From: Alphaproteobacteria bacterium
Lineage (GTDB): Bacteria > Pseudomonadota > Alphaproteobacteria > MPNO01 > UBA2964
NCBI GenBank assembly: GCA_012103315.1
Contig: WLWZ01000008.1
Coordinates: 62,001-126,000 of the forward strand
Direction of reading: 5' to 3'
Length of the DNA: 64,000 bases
Shown here: piece by piece, positions 27,779-36,379 of the stretch
How the letters are laid out: every line of letters begins with the position of its first letter
Numbering within the stretch: the stretch's first letter is position 1
Program-made: the position numbers and the translations under genes
Notes under the pieces: model-generated
The model's input: the letters and a program-made list of their open reading frames with translations, nothing else
Database searches by the model: none
What the model was told of the DNA's origin: nothing

Positions 27779-28954
27779 TTATTTTCCTCTTTCGTCTACG
27801 AGCGACGGGCCTTCTTCTAGATCAGCCACAATTGAAATTTCATCCACAGAAATTAGCGTCTGGCTCTTAAACCGTTTTGAAACGAGTTCCGCCGCGTCAT
27901 CGCCAGCCGTTCCCTTGAGTGTCAGTGAAAGTGTGTCGCCACCGCCAGCTTTACCGGTCACAGAAAGCCTGTACGCACCGTCGAGGTCGTCAATACCAAG
28001 CAGCACTGCTCGTATCTCAGACGGGTACAGTTTCACACCCTTTACCTTGACCATTTCATCGGTACGACCAAAGACAACATTTGGCAGACATACCGTCCGG
28101 CCAAACACCGACGGCGTGGTGGTCTTTACCGTGAGGTCGCCCGTGCGATAACGCACCAGCGGCTGCGCCTCTTTCTGCAAATGTGTCAGAACCAGTTCGC
28201 CACGCTCACCATCAGCAACAGGTTGCAATGTCTCCGGATCGATGACCTCGGCGTAAACAAGCTCATCAAATACATGAACGCCCTGCCCGCCTGGGAAGGT
28301 CCGCCCGACAGGCATAACTTCTGACAATGAGAACGCATCAACCAACATCGTCCCCGGCATCGCATCCGCGACCGCATTATAGAGCGTTGGATTCCCAGTG
28401 AAGGCCTCGCCTCCCGCAAAGAAAACTTTAGGCGGTTTAACACCAGCCTCAATTAGCCTAAGCGAGAAGCTTGGATTACCCGCGAGAATATTGACGTTAT
28501 GTGAATTACAGATATCGACGGCGCGATCCGCTTCGCCGGGTCCGAGTGGGATGCACGTCACACCATGCGCTTCCATCTGGGATTGATAGAATAGGCCGGC
28601 AACGAACAGGTGGTAACCAAAGAACACGGCACAGACGTCGCCTTCCTCCACGCCGCAGGCATCAAGATGTGTCCGGCAAGCCCCAATCATCCGATCGAGG
28701 TCACGTCTGGTCTGCATAACAGGGACCAGCCCGCCGCCCATGGGGCTCATATTCATACGCACGGGTTTGGTGCCACCAAAAGCGCCATAGCCAGGCTTTT
28801 GCATTTCAGCGACCAAGTCAGGTCGCGACATCAAAGGCACTGCGTCCGCAAACTCGGCAGCATCGGAAATGCCCTTGGGCAATTTGTCTTCGTAAAATGG
28901 GTGCCGCGACAGCCTGTCGAGCAACCCATTAATGGGGTCCAGGGGAAAGGTCAT
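27779..28954 (-). CDS. Phenylacetate-CoA ligase-family AMP-dependent synthetase
   Basis: 391 residues, somewhat shorter than PaaK. AMP-binding signatures DAFSLSEVMPVGR, LVRYRTGDLT and VFGRTDEMVKVKGVKLYPSEI are visible; the last carries the acyl-transfer lysine region. It is expected to activate an aromatic or other carboxylic acid to its CoA thioester, the entry step of the downstream acyl-CoA enzymes. The P-loop-like segment is short (NMSPMGGG), so the ATP-binding loop is atypical. Confidence 0.85.
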   Translation of the reverse strand: MTFPLDPINGLLDRLSRHPFYEDKLPKGISDAAEFADAVPLMSRPDLVAEMQKPGYGAFGGTKPVRMNMSPMGGGLVPVMQTRRDLDRMIGACRTHLDACGVEEGDVCAVFFGYHLFVAGLFYQSQMEAHGVTCIPLGPGEADRAVDICNSHNVNILAGNPSFSLRLIEAGVKPPKVFFAGGEAFTGNPTLYNAVADAMPGTMLVDAFSLSEVMPVGRTFPGGQGVHVFDELVYAEVIDPETLQPVADGERGELVLTHLQKEAQPLVRYRTGDLTVKTTTPSVFGRTVCLPNVVFGRTDEMVKVKGVKLYPSEIRAVLLGIDDLDGAYRLSVTGKAGGGDTLSLTLKGTAGDDAAELVSKRFKSQTLISVDEISIVADLEEGPSLVDERGK

Positions 28955-29013
28955 AAGTTATGTTGTAAAAGCCCTGCCTCGGCTCGGCAAGACCATGGAT
29001 TTAGAAACCCTAT

Positions 29014-29394
29014 CTATCGCGATGCGCGGTCTGCCATCCTAATTAGGCGCTCTTCATTTAGAGGTAACTTCTCACCTAGCCAGAAGCCAAAAACCAAATG
29101 ATCGTTGTAGGCGTTCTCGGTATGGGGATGAACCAATACGTTCAATCCATCGCGATTTACCGCCAGCCATTGTACCAGCTTGTCAAATTGATCAACTTCA
29201 AAGGCGACCTGATACATCGAAACCAGGTGCGGCCCGACAATTTCGTCATGCCAACGCCCCATCGTGGTTTCTGGAAATTCTGCAACGATTTTTTCGCGGA
29301 GCCCAGCGGCGGCATCCTTGGTGTTTTCAGGGTCGTAATAAACATGGGCATGCCAATGTTCGATAGCTTCAAGCGGACGATTTGGAAAAGACAT
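29014..29394 (-). CDS. DOPA 4,5-dioxygenase family protein
   Basis: 126 residues, matching the small DOPA 4,5-dioxygenase family (extradiol ring-cleaving type, fungal homologue in betalain formation). HWHAHVYYDPENTKDA, GRWHDEIVGPH, MYQVAFEVDQF and NVLVHPHTENAYNDHLVFG hold several conserved His. Bacterial members are usually of unproven substrate. The gene is 59 bases upstream of the CoA ligase and could be the first gene of that operon. The divergent fumarylpyruvate hydrolase gene starts 160 bases away. Confidence 0.85.
   Translation of the reverse strand: MSFPNRPLEAIEHWHAHVYYDPENTKDAAAGLREKIVAEFPETTMGRWHDEIVGPHLVSMYQVAFEVDQFDKLVQWLAVNRDGLNVLVHPHTENAYNDHLVFGFWLGEKLPLNEERLIRMADRASR
29038..29047. 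repeat. Palindrome CCTAATTAGG, copy 1
   Basis: Perfect 10-base palindrome inside the 3' end of the DOPA-dioxygenase-family gene. The preceding AT is shared with copy 2. Confidence 0.45.
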
Positions 29395-29435
29395 ATTGGC
29401 CTCATGAATAGCGTGTTTGGAATATTCTACCCTAT

Positions 29436-29445
29436 CCTAATTAGG
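29436..29445. promoter_or_regulatory. Palindrome CCTAATTAGG, copy 2, candidate MarR operator
   Basis: Perfect palindrome in the 160-base divergent intergenic region between the DOPA-dioxygenase-family gene and fumarylpyruvate hydrolase. MarR regulators usually bind such palindromes, and one is encoded two genes away. Assignment is inferred. Confidence 0.4.
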
Positions 29446-29554
29446 GCTGCACGACCCGAAAGCTAGCCTTGAAAATACACGTAGTGAACCTTGCCCTTTA
29501 TGCCCTGTTAGGTCACATTCACGCCCAATATAAATCTGATTTGGAGTGACGTTA

Positions 29555-30238
29555 ATGAGCTATGCGATTCCCAGCTGGGAACTCCCCAGTGTCCCCGTTG
29601 TCGGCAGCGAAGACCGGTTCCCCGTACGCCGGATTTACTGCATTGGCCGGAACTATGCGGCCCATGCCCGCGAAATGGGTGCCGATGAGCGCGAACCTCC
29701 TTTTTTCTTCCTGAAACCAGGTGATGCAATCGTCCAAAACGGTGCGACAATCCCCTATCCACCTGCGACGGAGAACTTCCATTACGAAGCTGAAGTGGTT
29801 GCCGCGATTGGCAAAGGCGGCGCTAATATCTCTGTTGATGACGCCAACGACCATATCTTCGGCTACGGCGTTGGAATCGATCTCACCCGCCGCGATCTTC
29901 AGGAAGAAGCCAAAGGCATGCGTCGCCCGTGGGATATGGGCAAAGGTTTTGATGCCTCAGCGCCGTGCAGTGAAATTTATCCGGCATCTTCTATCGGACA
30001 TCCAACTGATGGTGCCATTACGCTAACGGTTAATGGCGAGACCCGGCAATCCGGCGATATCGGCGACATGATCTGGAATATGCCAGAAAGCGTTTCTTAT
30101 CTTTCAGGTCTGGTAACGCTGGAACCCGGCGATCTGATCTATACCGGTACCCCAGAAGGGGTCGGCGCGGTTAGTCGTGGCGAAGAGATCGTTGTTCACG
30201 TGGACGGCGTCTGCGACCTTACTTTGAAGATTGCCTGA
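29555..30238 (+). CDS. Fumarylpyruvate hydrolase (FAH family)
   Basis: 227 residues from ATG 29555, chosen because GGAG lies 8 bases upstream. It hydrolyses 3-fumarylpyruvate to fumarate and pyruvate, the last step of the gentisate pathway. RIYCIGRNYAAHAREMG and REPPFFFLKPGDA are typical of NagK-type enzymes. HYEAEVVAAIGKGG provides the acidic metal ligands, and YTGTPEGVGAVSRGE the C-terminal signature. A gentisate dioxygenase gene lies 1.0 kb beyond this operon, which supports this reaction over fumarylacetoacetate hydrolysis. No maleylpyruvate isomerase is visible. Confidence 0.88.
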   Translation: MSYAIPSWELPSVPVVGSEDRFPVRRIYCIGRNYAAHAREMGADEREPPFFFLKPGDAIVQNGATIPYPPATENFHYEAEVVAAIGKGGANISVDDANDHIFGYGVGIDLTRRDLQEEAKGMRRPWDMGKGFDASAPCSEIYPASSIGHPTDGAITLTVNGETRQSGDIGDMIWNMPESVSYLSGLVTLEPGDLIYTGTPEGVGAVSRGEEIVVHVDGVCDLTLKIA

Positions 30239-30252
30239 GAAATTAGGCACTG

Positions 30253-30714
30253 ATGGCTGAAAAAACGGACAAATCTGACGCCATTGATATGGCGTCGTTG
30301 CCCGACCTCATCGGGTACAATTTACGCTGTGCCCAGGTTGCCGTTTTTCAGCATTTTAGCAAAACCATCGGTGAGGTTGAGATATCTCCGCCACAATATG
30401 GCGCGTTGGTCCTAATTGATGCCAACCCAGGCATCAGTCAGTCCGCAATTGCCGGTGCCTTGCGGTTTGATCGTTCGACATTGGTGCAAATCATAGACCG
30501 GCTGGAAGATCGAAAGCTCGTTGTGCGTGAGGTCTCCGCGACCGACCGCCGTTCCCACGCTCTAAAGTTAACTGACTTGGGGCATAACTTACTGGCTGAG
30601 TTAAATAATTTGGTGAATACGCACGAGCAGCATATGACGCGGAACCTCTCTGTTGATGAACGTCACACACTGATGGAACTCCTTGCGCGGGTATATAAAA
30701 AGGCAGAAGATTAA
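30253..30714 (+). CDS. MarR family transcriptional regulator
   Basis: 153 residues. Winged helix with ISPPQYGALVLIDAN, ISQSAIAGALRFDRSTLVQI and the wing VREVSATDRRSHALKLT, all characteristic of MarR. It follows the fumarylpyruvate hydrolase gene by 14 bases and precedes the cupin gene by 23. It probably responds to an aromatic ligand and controls the divergent operons here; candidate operators are the CCTAATTAGG palindromes. Confidence 0.92.
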   Translation: MAEKTDKSDAIDMASLPDLIGYNLRCAQVAVFQHFSKTIGEVEISPPQYGALVLIDANPGISQSAIAGALRFDRSTLVQIIDRLEDRKLVVREVSATDRRSHALKLTDLGHNLLAELNNLVNTHEQHMTRNLSVDERHTLMELLARVYKKAED

Positions 30715-30737
30715 CCATCGAATTTTTGGAGGTACTC

Positions 30738-31202
30738 ATGGCTGCACGCAGAGAAGACCTAATCGAAGAAGCGCAACAAAACGCGCGATCGCCGCAAATT
30801 TTTAATTATGCAAAACCCGAAGGATTAAAAGCTGGCAAGTCCATTGCCACACTAGGCACTTCCGGGCTCCTGCGCGGTTCCGTTCAAATCGTCAAGAAGG
30901 GTCAGGGCGACAACAATATGCACATTCATACCGGCATGGACGGTCTGTGGATGTGCATGAAGGGTGAAGTAACGTTTTACGGACCTGATGATGAAGTTCT
31001 GGGCGTCTTTGGACCACAGGAAGGTATCATCATGCCCCATGGCAACGCCTACTGGTTCGCCAGTACCGGTGATGTCGACCTTGAGATCCTGCAAGTTGTT
31101 ACATGGGCGCCAGACGTTAAAGACGAACGCCTTGACCTTGAAGAACAGAAAGACGGCGTAGGCCCCGGTAAAGGCGAGTTCTTTGATTGCCGCGTACGCT
31201 AA
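30738..31202 (+). CDS. Cupin domain protein
   Basis: 154 residues from ATG 30738 with GGAGG seven bases upstream. A single cupin barrel with NNMHIHTGMDGLWMCMKGEVTFYG and IIMPHGNAYWFASTGD carrying metal-ligand-type His. Probably cytosolic, function unknown. Third gene of the fumarylpyruvate hydrolase operon, so a role in aromatic acid metabolism is likely but not specified. It ends just before a bidirectional terminator. Confidence 0.85.
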   Translation: MAARREDLIEEAQQNARSPQIFNYAKPEGLKAGKSIATLGTSGLLRGSVQIVKKGQGDNNMHIHTGMDGLWMCMKGEVTFYGPDDEVLGVFGPQEGIIMPHGNAYWFASTGDVDLEILQVVTWAPDVKDERLDLEEQKDGVGPGKGEFFDCRVR

Positions 31203-31220
31203 ACGACCCTAACCAGATAC

Positions 31221-31251
31221 AAAAAGGGCTGCTCATTGAGCAGCCCTTTTT
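31221..31251. terminator. Bidirectional terminator between cupin and gentisate dioxygenase
   Basis: Near-perfect stem: AAAAAGGGCTGCTC, loop ATT, GAGCAGCCCTTTTT. The A-run on one side and T-run on the other allow function for both convergent genes. Confidence 0.92.
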
Positions 31252-31269
31252 CTTTGCGAAGAATTTAGA

Positions 31270-32337
31270 TTAGTGCGTGACGTTACCGCGCTTTTCTCGA
31301 TACAGGCCAAGCTTCTCGTGGACTGCTTTATCCGTGAAGCTAAACAGGAAGGCGTCATCATCATCACATTCATGATGATGCGGCAACCAACCCGGCACGA
31401 CAAAGACGTCCCGTGGACCCCATTCATATGGCGTGCCGTTAATTACGGTGCGCCCTGTTCCTTCAACGACTGAATAAATCCAAGTCGCCGTGCACTGGAA
31501 TTGCTGCGTTTCCATCTTTGAAGGCAGCAGCTGCATATAACAATCCAGAGTCGGCATGACGGGGTCGCCGGTATTCGGATTGATGTATTGCATCTTGATA
31601 CCGTGGAATGGGTCAACCTCATCCGCTTTCTTCATATTCACTAACGCGCTACGGGTTTCATCGTAGGGATAGTGGAAAACCGGTGAGTGCAGATCCTCGG
31701 ATTGATAATCCATTGGCCGCATATTGGCACCGTAGCGTGCAATATTATCAAACTTCGGTCGGCCTTCAGGGTGAAGCCCGCCATCTTCATAAAGTTCCGT
31801 AAACATCGTGCCCAAAGCTCGGATCAGCGGAATATCCAACCCATCGAGCCAAACAACCGGTGTCGTTCCGACATTCCCGTGATCATGCCAGACGCCCGAT
31901 GGTGTCAGGATCAAGTCACCTGGCTTCATCGGCGCTTTCTCGCCATTGATTGCCGTGTAGGCGCCATCGCCCTCAACGATAAAACGGAGAGCCGCCGGAG
32001 AATGGCGATGTGTTGGCGCAACCTCACCCGGCATAATCAGCTGGAAGCCGGCAAACATTGAGTCACTAGCAGCGGTTTCACCCTTTAGGGCTGGGTTTTC
32101 GAGGATAAGAACGCGGCGCTCAGCTTCTTCGGCCGTAATCAACGTCGCCGTTTCCATCAGGCTCGGACGAATATCGTCATAATGCCAGACATAGGGATCG
32201 GCCCGCATCTCGGGTTCTTTTTTCATGAACGTGAATAACCGTTCCCATAGGGGTGCAACGGCGAGCGGGTCAATTTTATTGTAAAACGCTTCGCGCTCCG
32301 GCGTTACGTCTGGTCTCGCGTGAAGGCTTCTAGCCAT
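31270..32337 (-). CDS. Gentisate 1,2-dioxygenase
   Basis: 355 residues, two-cupin Fe(II) ring-cleavage enzyme converting gentisate to maleylpyruvate. The first cupin has PTHRHSPAALRFIVEG and GVWHDHGN with the iron ligands; a second cupin has VVEGTGRTVINGTPYEWGPR and PHHHE. AGGAGG precedes the ATG. It is 91 bases downstream of the second dehalogenase-like gene on the same strand, so it may be read through from that operon. With fumarylpyruvate hydrolase close by, most of a gentisate route is present. Salicylate or 1-hydroxy-2-naphthoate dioxygenase are less likely alternatives. Confidence 0.9.
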   Translation of the reverse strand: MARSLHARPDVTPEREAFYNKIDPLAVAPLWERLFTFMKKEPEMRADPYVWHYDDIRPSLMETATLITAEEAERRVLILENPALKGETAASDSMFAGFQLIMPGEVAPTHRHSPAALRFIVEGDGAYTAINGEKAPMKPGDLILTPSGVWHDHGNVGTTPVVWLDGLDIPLIRALGTMFTELYEDGGLHPEGRPKFDNIARYGANMRPMDYQSEDLHSPVFHYPYDETRSALVNMKKADEVDPFHGIKMQYINPNTGDPVMPTLDCYMQLLPSKMETQQFQCTATWIYSVVEGTGRTVINGTPYEWGPRDVFVVPGWLPHHHECDDDDAFLFSFTDKAVHEKLGLYREKRGNVTH

Positions 32338-32428
32338 GTCTTCCTCCTTACCGGCGCACCGGCGAAATCAATTCAATTTATAATGATCCGCGAACTGCCA
32401 TCAGGCAACCGACATATAGTCTTCAACG

Positions 32429-33730
32429 CTACTTTGGTGGCTTCTCTGCTTCTGCACGTCTTTTAACTCCGGCAGGACGGTCGATGGGAAATGGACCCTC
32501 GTGATCAGGCGGTGGCATAGTGTCTGGCGGAAATACGGCATAACGGTCTTCGCCCCGAGGCGTGAACTCCTTCTTCAGATCGCGTTCATTTTCCCCTTTG
32601 GCGATCACATATTCGCCATCGATGTTTTCGTGATTCCACCACCATTTATTGGCGACCGTCCGCTTACCATATTCAAACCAATCATCCATCCGCGCCAGCA
32701 AACCACGTAAGGGCGGAACCTTAATCGCGAGCCACAGCGCGAAGCGATGGGTCAGCAGCCCTTCTTTATTGAAAGGGCACATTTTCATGCAACGGCCACA
32801 GGAAGCGCCTTTTTGATTAGTCACCCGATAGAGCGTGCATTTCTCGGTATCGGGTTTCCACATCTCGTAGCCATTGAACATGATTTTGTCGCCGAACGAG
32901 ATCGCATTACACGGACACTCATTGGCGCATTTCATGCATTTATTGCAAAAGTCCTGAAGTCCGAAATCAATCGGCTTGTCGATCTGCATTGGCAAATCAG
33001 TGGTGACGATGTGTGTCTTAAACCGCGGCCCTAGAAACGGATTTAGGATCAGTTCACCGATACGGCTTAGTTCACCCATCCCTGACAGTAGCGTGAGCGG
33101 TAGATGCAGAACATCAGACTTGGTGGCTGTCTGCGCGCGTGCCGGATATCCGAGCTGGCGAATATAATCCGCGACGGTGCAGGCAATCGTGGACCCCATA
33201 AGATAGGCGCGTTGGCTTTGCACATTGCTGATCCAATCATCGCCGGAGGCAGCATCAAGCGTCTCAAACCCCTGATCGGTGACGATCACGATGGCGTATT
33301 TGTGGTAGGGTTCGATTGGCGTGCCATCATTGTCGTGGCTATACCAAGCATAATCCGGCACTTCGCAGATCCCCACCATATCGGCATCAAGGAACATGCA
33401 CATTGACTTGATATGCTCGGCTACTTCCTTGGTGTCGGTGGGAATCGGCGCAATATCCGGTGCCACGGGGCCATCATGAATATCATCGTGCGTCGCCGAC
33501 ATACTGCGCAGAGCAGCGCTCAACGGTGTTTTCGCAAACCGATGGGTTCTCTCGAACTGCGCCTTCTTACCGAGATCCCCCTTGGCCGCCCGGGTAAACA
33601 TATTGGCGCGTTTAGGTACCCGCTTCACATCGTCTGAGATATAGGTCGTTGGCTGATCGACGCGCTTGATCTTGTGCATCGGGTATTGGCCCATATGCAT
33701 CGGACGCTTGCGTTGCGAGAACCACTTCAT
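32429..33730 (-). CDS. Reductive dehalogenase-like protein, second tandem copy
   Basis: 433 residues. The cobalamin/catalytic region includes HKYAIVIVTDQGFETLDAA, AYLMGSTIACTVADYIRQLGY and LSGMGELSRIGELILNPFLG, as in RdhA and, more distantly, epoxyqueuosine reductase QueG. Two 4Fe-4S clusters are indicated: C262xxC265xxC268xxxC272P and C298-x12-C311xxC314xxxC318P. No Tat twin-arginine signal and no RdhB anchor, so it is predicted to be cytosolic and catabolic rather than respiratory. The start overlaps the stop of the upstream paralogue (ATGA). The C-terminal ~60 residues are low in recognisable features. The substrate is unknown. Confidence 0.85.
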   Translation of the reverse strand: MKWFSQRKRPMHMGQYPMHKIKRVDQPTTYISDDVKRVPKRANMFTRAAKGDLGKKAQFERTHRFAKTPLSAALRSMSATHDDIHDGPVAPDIAPIPTDTKEVAEHIKSMCMFLDADMVGICEVPDYAWYSHDNDGTPIEPYHKYAIVIVTDQGFETLDAASGDDWISNVQSQRAYLMGSTIACTVADYIRQLGYPARAQTATKSDVLHLPLTLLSGMGELSRIGELILNPFLGPRFKTHIVTTDLPMQIDKPIDFGLQDFCNKCMKCANECPCNAISFGDKIMFNGYEMWKPDTEKCTLYRVTNQKGASCGRCMKMCPFNKEGLLTHRFALWLAIKVPPLRGLLARMDDWFEYGKRTVANKWWWNHENIDGEYVIAKGENERDLKKEFTPRGEDRYAVFPPDTMPPPDHEGPFPIDRPAGVKRRAEAEKPPK

Positions 33731-35061
33731 TTCGCGGCCTCTTTCTCGGCAGCAATCCTGTCGGTATTTTCCTGCCGCGCCTGCTCATAGCGCTGCATGC
33801 CCTCTTTACGGTCAACGGGTGCGGCTTCACGGCGATCCGGGTCAGGGATTGTATCACGCGGGTACAACCCTAGTCGCTGCGCTGTAGGTTCTTCCGGATT
33901 CTTGTTCAGATCGCGTTGATTGACGTTTTCTGGAACTGTCACTTTGCGATCAACGATTTCGAGATCCCACCACCATTTTTTAACCGGATTACGTTTTCCG
34001 TAATCAAGCCAGTCATCGAGCTTCGCCAGAAAGCGCCGCATAAAGGGTAGCTTAATTGCGGCCCACAAAGCAGCACGGTGCGAGATCAGCCCTTCTTTGT
34101 TGAACGGGCACATCTTCAAACAACGGCCGCAGCCACCGCCTTTGGAATTGGTGACACGATATGCCGTGCACTTGGCTACATCCGGCTTCCACATCTCATA
34201 ACCGTTGAACATCACCTTGTCGCCAAACGGAATGGCATTGCAGGGACATTCGACAGCGCACTTCATGCATTTCGAACAAAAATCCTGCAGCCCAAAATCA
34301 ATCGGTTGATCTGTTGCTAAAGGCAGGTTCGTCGTAATGATCGATGATTTAAAGCGCGGGCCAATAAACGGGTTCAAGACCACTTCGCCTATTCGACTCA
34401 GCTCGCCCAACCCGGCCAGCATGACCAGTGGATTATGTAAGACATCGCTCTCAAGATTGGTATGGGCCTGCGCTTCATAGCCAAGCTGGCGGATGTACTC
34501 CGCAACGGTACAAGCAATGTTGGAGCCCCACATATAGGCACGGAAACTTTGCGCATTGCTGATCCAGTCATCACCAGAGGCCGCATCAAGGGTTTCAAAC
34601 CCTTGATCAATCAGCATCACAATCGCGTACTTGTGACGTGGTTCAATCTCATCACCATTAGTGTCATGGCTGTACCAGGCATATTCCGGCACTTCGCAAA
34701 TCCCCACCATGTCGGCATTGAGAAAATAGGTTAGCGCTTTGAAATGTTCCGCCCGTTCAGTGAGGTCTTCGGGCAATGGTGCCTGAGTATCGAGAGCATC
34801 ACCTTTGTGTCTTGGTAGATGTGCCTGACACACTTTTCCCATAGAGCGAGCAAATGGCAACTTGCCAACAAATCTTGGACGTTCGCGTTTGGCTTTGGCC
34901 CCCAGGTCACCAAGCGCAGCGCGATTAAAAAAGTTAGCGCGCTTCGATACCCGCGGCACATCCTCAGAAATAAAGGTGGTCGTCTTTGGAACGCGTTTCA
35001 GCTTTTCCATGGGGTATTTCCCCATGTGCAACTTGCGGCGACGATTTGAAAAGAGACGCAT
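33727..35061 (-). CDS. Reductive dehalogenase-like protein, first tandem copy
   Basis: 444 residues, aligning without gaps over most of its length with the neighbouring copy. It has YAIVMLIDQGFETLDAASG, AYMWGSNIACTVAEYIRQL and LAGLGELSRIGEVVLN, and the same 4Fe-4S cysteines at 262, 265, 268, 272 and 298, 311, 314, 318. The N-terminus is basic (RLFSNRRRKLHMGKYPMEKL), but there is no hydrophobic stretch after it, so this is not a Tat signal. Thirteen bases after dctM and with no clear ribosome-binding site, so it probably depends on coupling. The partner copy may form a heterodimer or act on a different substrate. Confidence 0.86.
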   Translation of the reverse strand: MRLFSNRRRKLHMGKYPMEKLKRVPKTTTFISEDVPRVSKRANFFNRAALGDLGAKAKRERPRFVGKLPFARSMGKVCQAHLPRHKGDALDTQAPLPEDLTERAEHFKALTYFLNADMVGICEVPEYAWYSHDTNGDEIEPRHKYAIVMLIDQGFETLDAASGDDWISNAQSFRAYMWGSNIACTVAEYIRQLGYEAQAHTNLESDVLHNPLVMLAGLGELSRIGEVVLNPFIGPRFKSSIITTNLPLATDQPIDFGLQDFCSKCMKCAVECPCNAIPFGDKVMFNGYEMWKPDVAKCTAYRVTNSKGGGCGRCLKMCPFNKEGLISHRAALWAAIKLPFMRRFLAKLDDWLDYGKRNPVKKWWWDLEIVDRKVTVPENVNQRDLNKNPEEPTAQRLGLYPRDTIPDPDRREAAPVDRKEGMQRYEQARQENTDRIAAEKEAAK

Positions 35062-35074
35062 GAAAAAAATCTAG

Positions 35075-36379
35075 TTAATTGATCATCGTATCGGGCAAGA
35101 ACAGTGCGATCTGTGGAAAAGCGACTAGGAAGGCAAGACAAACCCCCATGGCCAACCAAAATGGCAGAATACCCAAAAAGATATCACTCATCGGAACATC
35201 ACCGGCAATGCCTTTGACCACAAAGACATTCACTCCCACAGGTGGGCTTATAAGGCCCATCTCCAGCACAATAACCATCACCACGCCAAACCAGATCGGG
35301 TCATATCCCAATGCGAGTATAAGCGGATGAACGATTGGCAGCGTCAGTACCAACATCGCAAATCCTTCTAGAAACGTCCCAAGGATGATGTATGTCAGCA
35401 GAATAATCAGCAGCGCCGCAATGCGGGGCATCGACTGATCGCCAAGCAATTCCGCCAAATCTTCGGGAATATTGGTCAACGCAATAAATGGGCTGAAGAT
35501 ATGGGCCCCGACAATAATCAGAAATACCAAAGCTGTGGTCCGAACGGTCCGTAGCAGGACATCACTCATCGCGGACGTTGTTACACGACGGCGTACCAAC
35601 GCTAAAAGAAGAGAGAGGAAGGCACCGACGCCAGCGGCTTCCGTCGGGCTAAAAGCGCCAATATAAATTCCACCAATCGTAATAATGACAATGCCGACCA
35701 TTGCGCTGGCTTGACGCAAAGCTGTGAATTTCTCACGAATAGGCGTTTTAGGGCCTGGCGGTCCAAGCTCAGGATTGATCCGGCATTGTATATAAATCGC
35801 TATCATGAAGAGAACGGTCAACAGTAATCCCGGCAGAATTCCGGCTAGGAACAGTCGACCGATAGATTCTTCAGTCAGGATCGCGTAAATCACAAACCCC
35901 GTACTCGGTGGGATGAGGATGCCCAGAGTCCCACCCGCGGCTATGCAGCCAGTCGATAGACGCGAACCATATTTATAACGTCGCATTTCCGGCAACGCGA
36001 CACGCCCCATCGTCACCGCAGACGCTACAGAAGAGCCCGACACAGCAGCAAAACCTGCGCAAGCCGCAATCGTTGCCGACGCCAAACCACCTCGCCAATG
36101 ACCAAACCAGGAATAGGCAGCTTGATAGAGATCACGGCTCATACCAGAAATGCTGGCAAGATTGCCCATTAGGACAAAAAGCGGAATTACAACGAGTTCA
36201 AAGGAGGAAGCAATGACAAACGGCTCGCGCCCAAGCTGCGCCATAGCCGCTGGCCAGCTATTGAGAACGCCAAATCCAATCGTGCCAATAACGGCCATGG
36301 CGATACCGACCGGCATACGCAGCGCCAGTAACCCAAACAAGCCCAAAAGCCCTAATATGCCAACGACGGTTGGTGTCAT
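35075..36379 (-). CDS. dctM: TRAP transporter large permease
   Basis: 434 residues, about 12 hydrophobic segments, DctM/SiaM family (ILGLLGLFGLLALRMPVGIA at the start and SGSSVASAVTMGRVALPEM in the transport domain). Inner-membrane permease driven by sodium or proton gradients. It overlaps dctQ by four bases and precedes the reductive dehalogenase genes by 13, so substrate uptake and dehalogenation are linked. Confidence 0.95.
   Translation of the reverse strand: MTPTVVGILGLLGLFGLLALRMPVGIAMAVIGTIGFGVLNSWPAAMAQLGREPFVIASSFELVVIPLFVLMGNLASISGMSRDLYQAAYSWFGHWRGGLASATIAACAGFAAVSGSSVASAVTMGRVALPEMRRYKYGSRLSTGCIAAGGTLGILIPPSTGFVIYAILTEESIGRLFLAGILPGLLLTVLFMIAIYIQCRINPELGPPGPKTPIREKFTALRQASAMVGIVIITIGGIYIGAFSPTEAAGVGAFLSLLLALVRRRVTTSAMSDVLLRTVRTTALVFLIIVGAHIFSPFIALTNIPEDLAELLGDQSMPRIAALLIILLTYIILGTFLEGFAMLVLTLPIVHPLILALGYDPIWFGVVMVIVLEMGLISPPVGVNVFVVKGIAGDVPMSDIFLGILPFWLAMGVCLAFLVAFPQIALFLPDTMIN

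Noticed and set aside
27666-28151. Open frame of 161 codons opposite the CoA ligase gene
   Set aside because: Shadow of the ligase and lipoate-ligase genes; composition low in conserved motifs.
29555-30238. Fumarylacetoacetate hydrolase of tyrosine degradation
   Set aside because: The sequence is the short NagK type, and gentisate dioxygenase is nearby rather than homogentisate genes.
33727-35061. Tat signal peptide for the dehalogenase-like protein
   Set aside because: Arg residues are present near the N-terminus but no hydrophobic segment or cleavage site follows.
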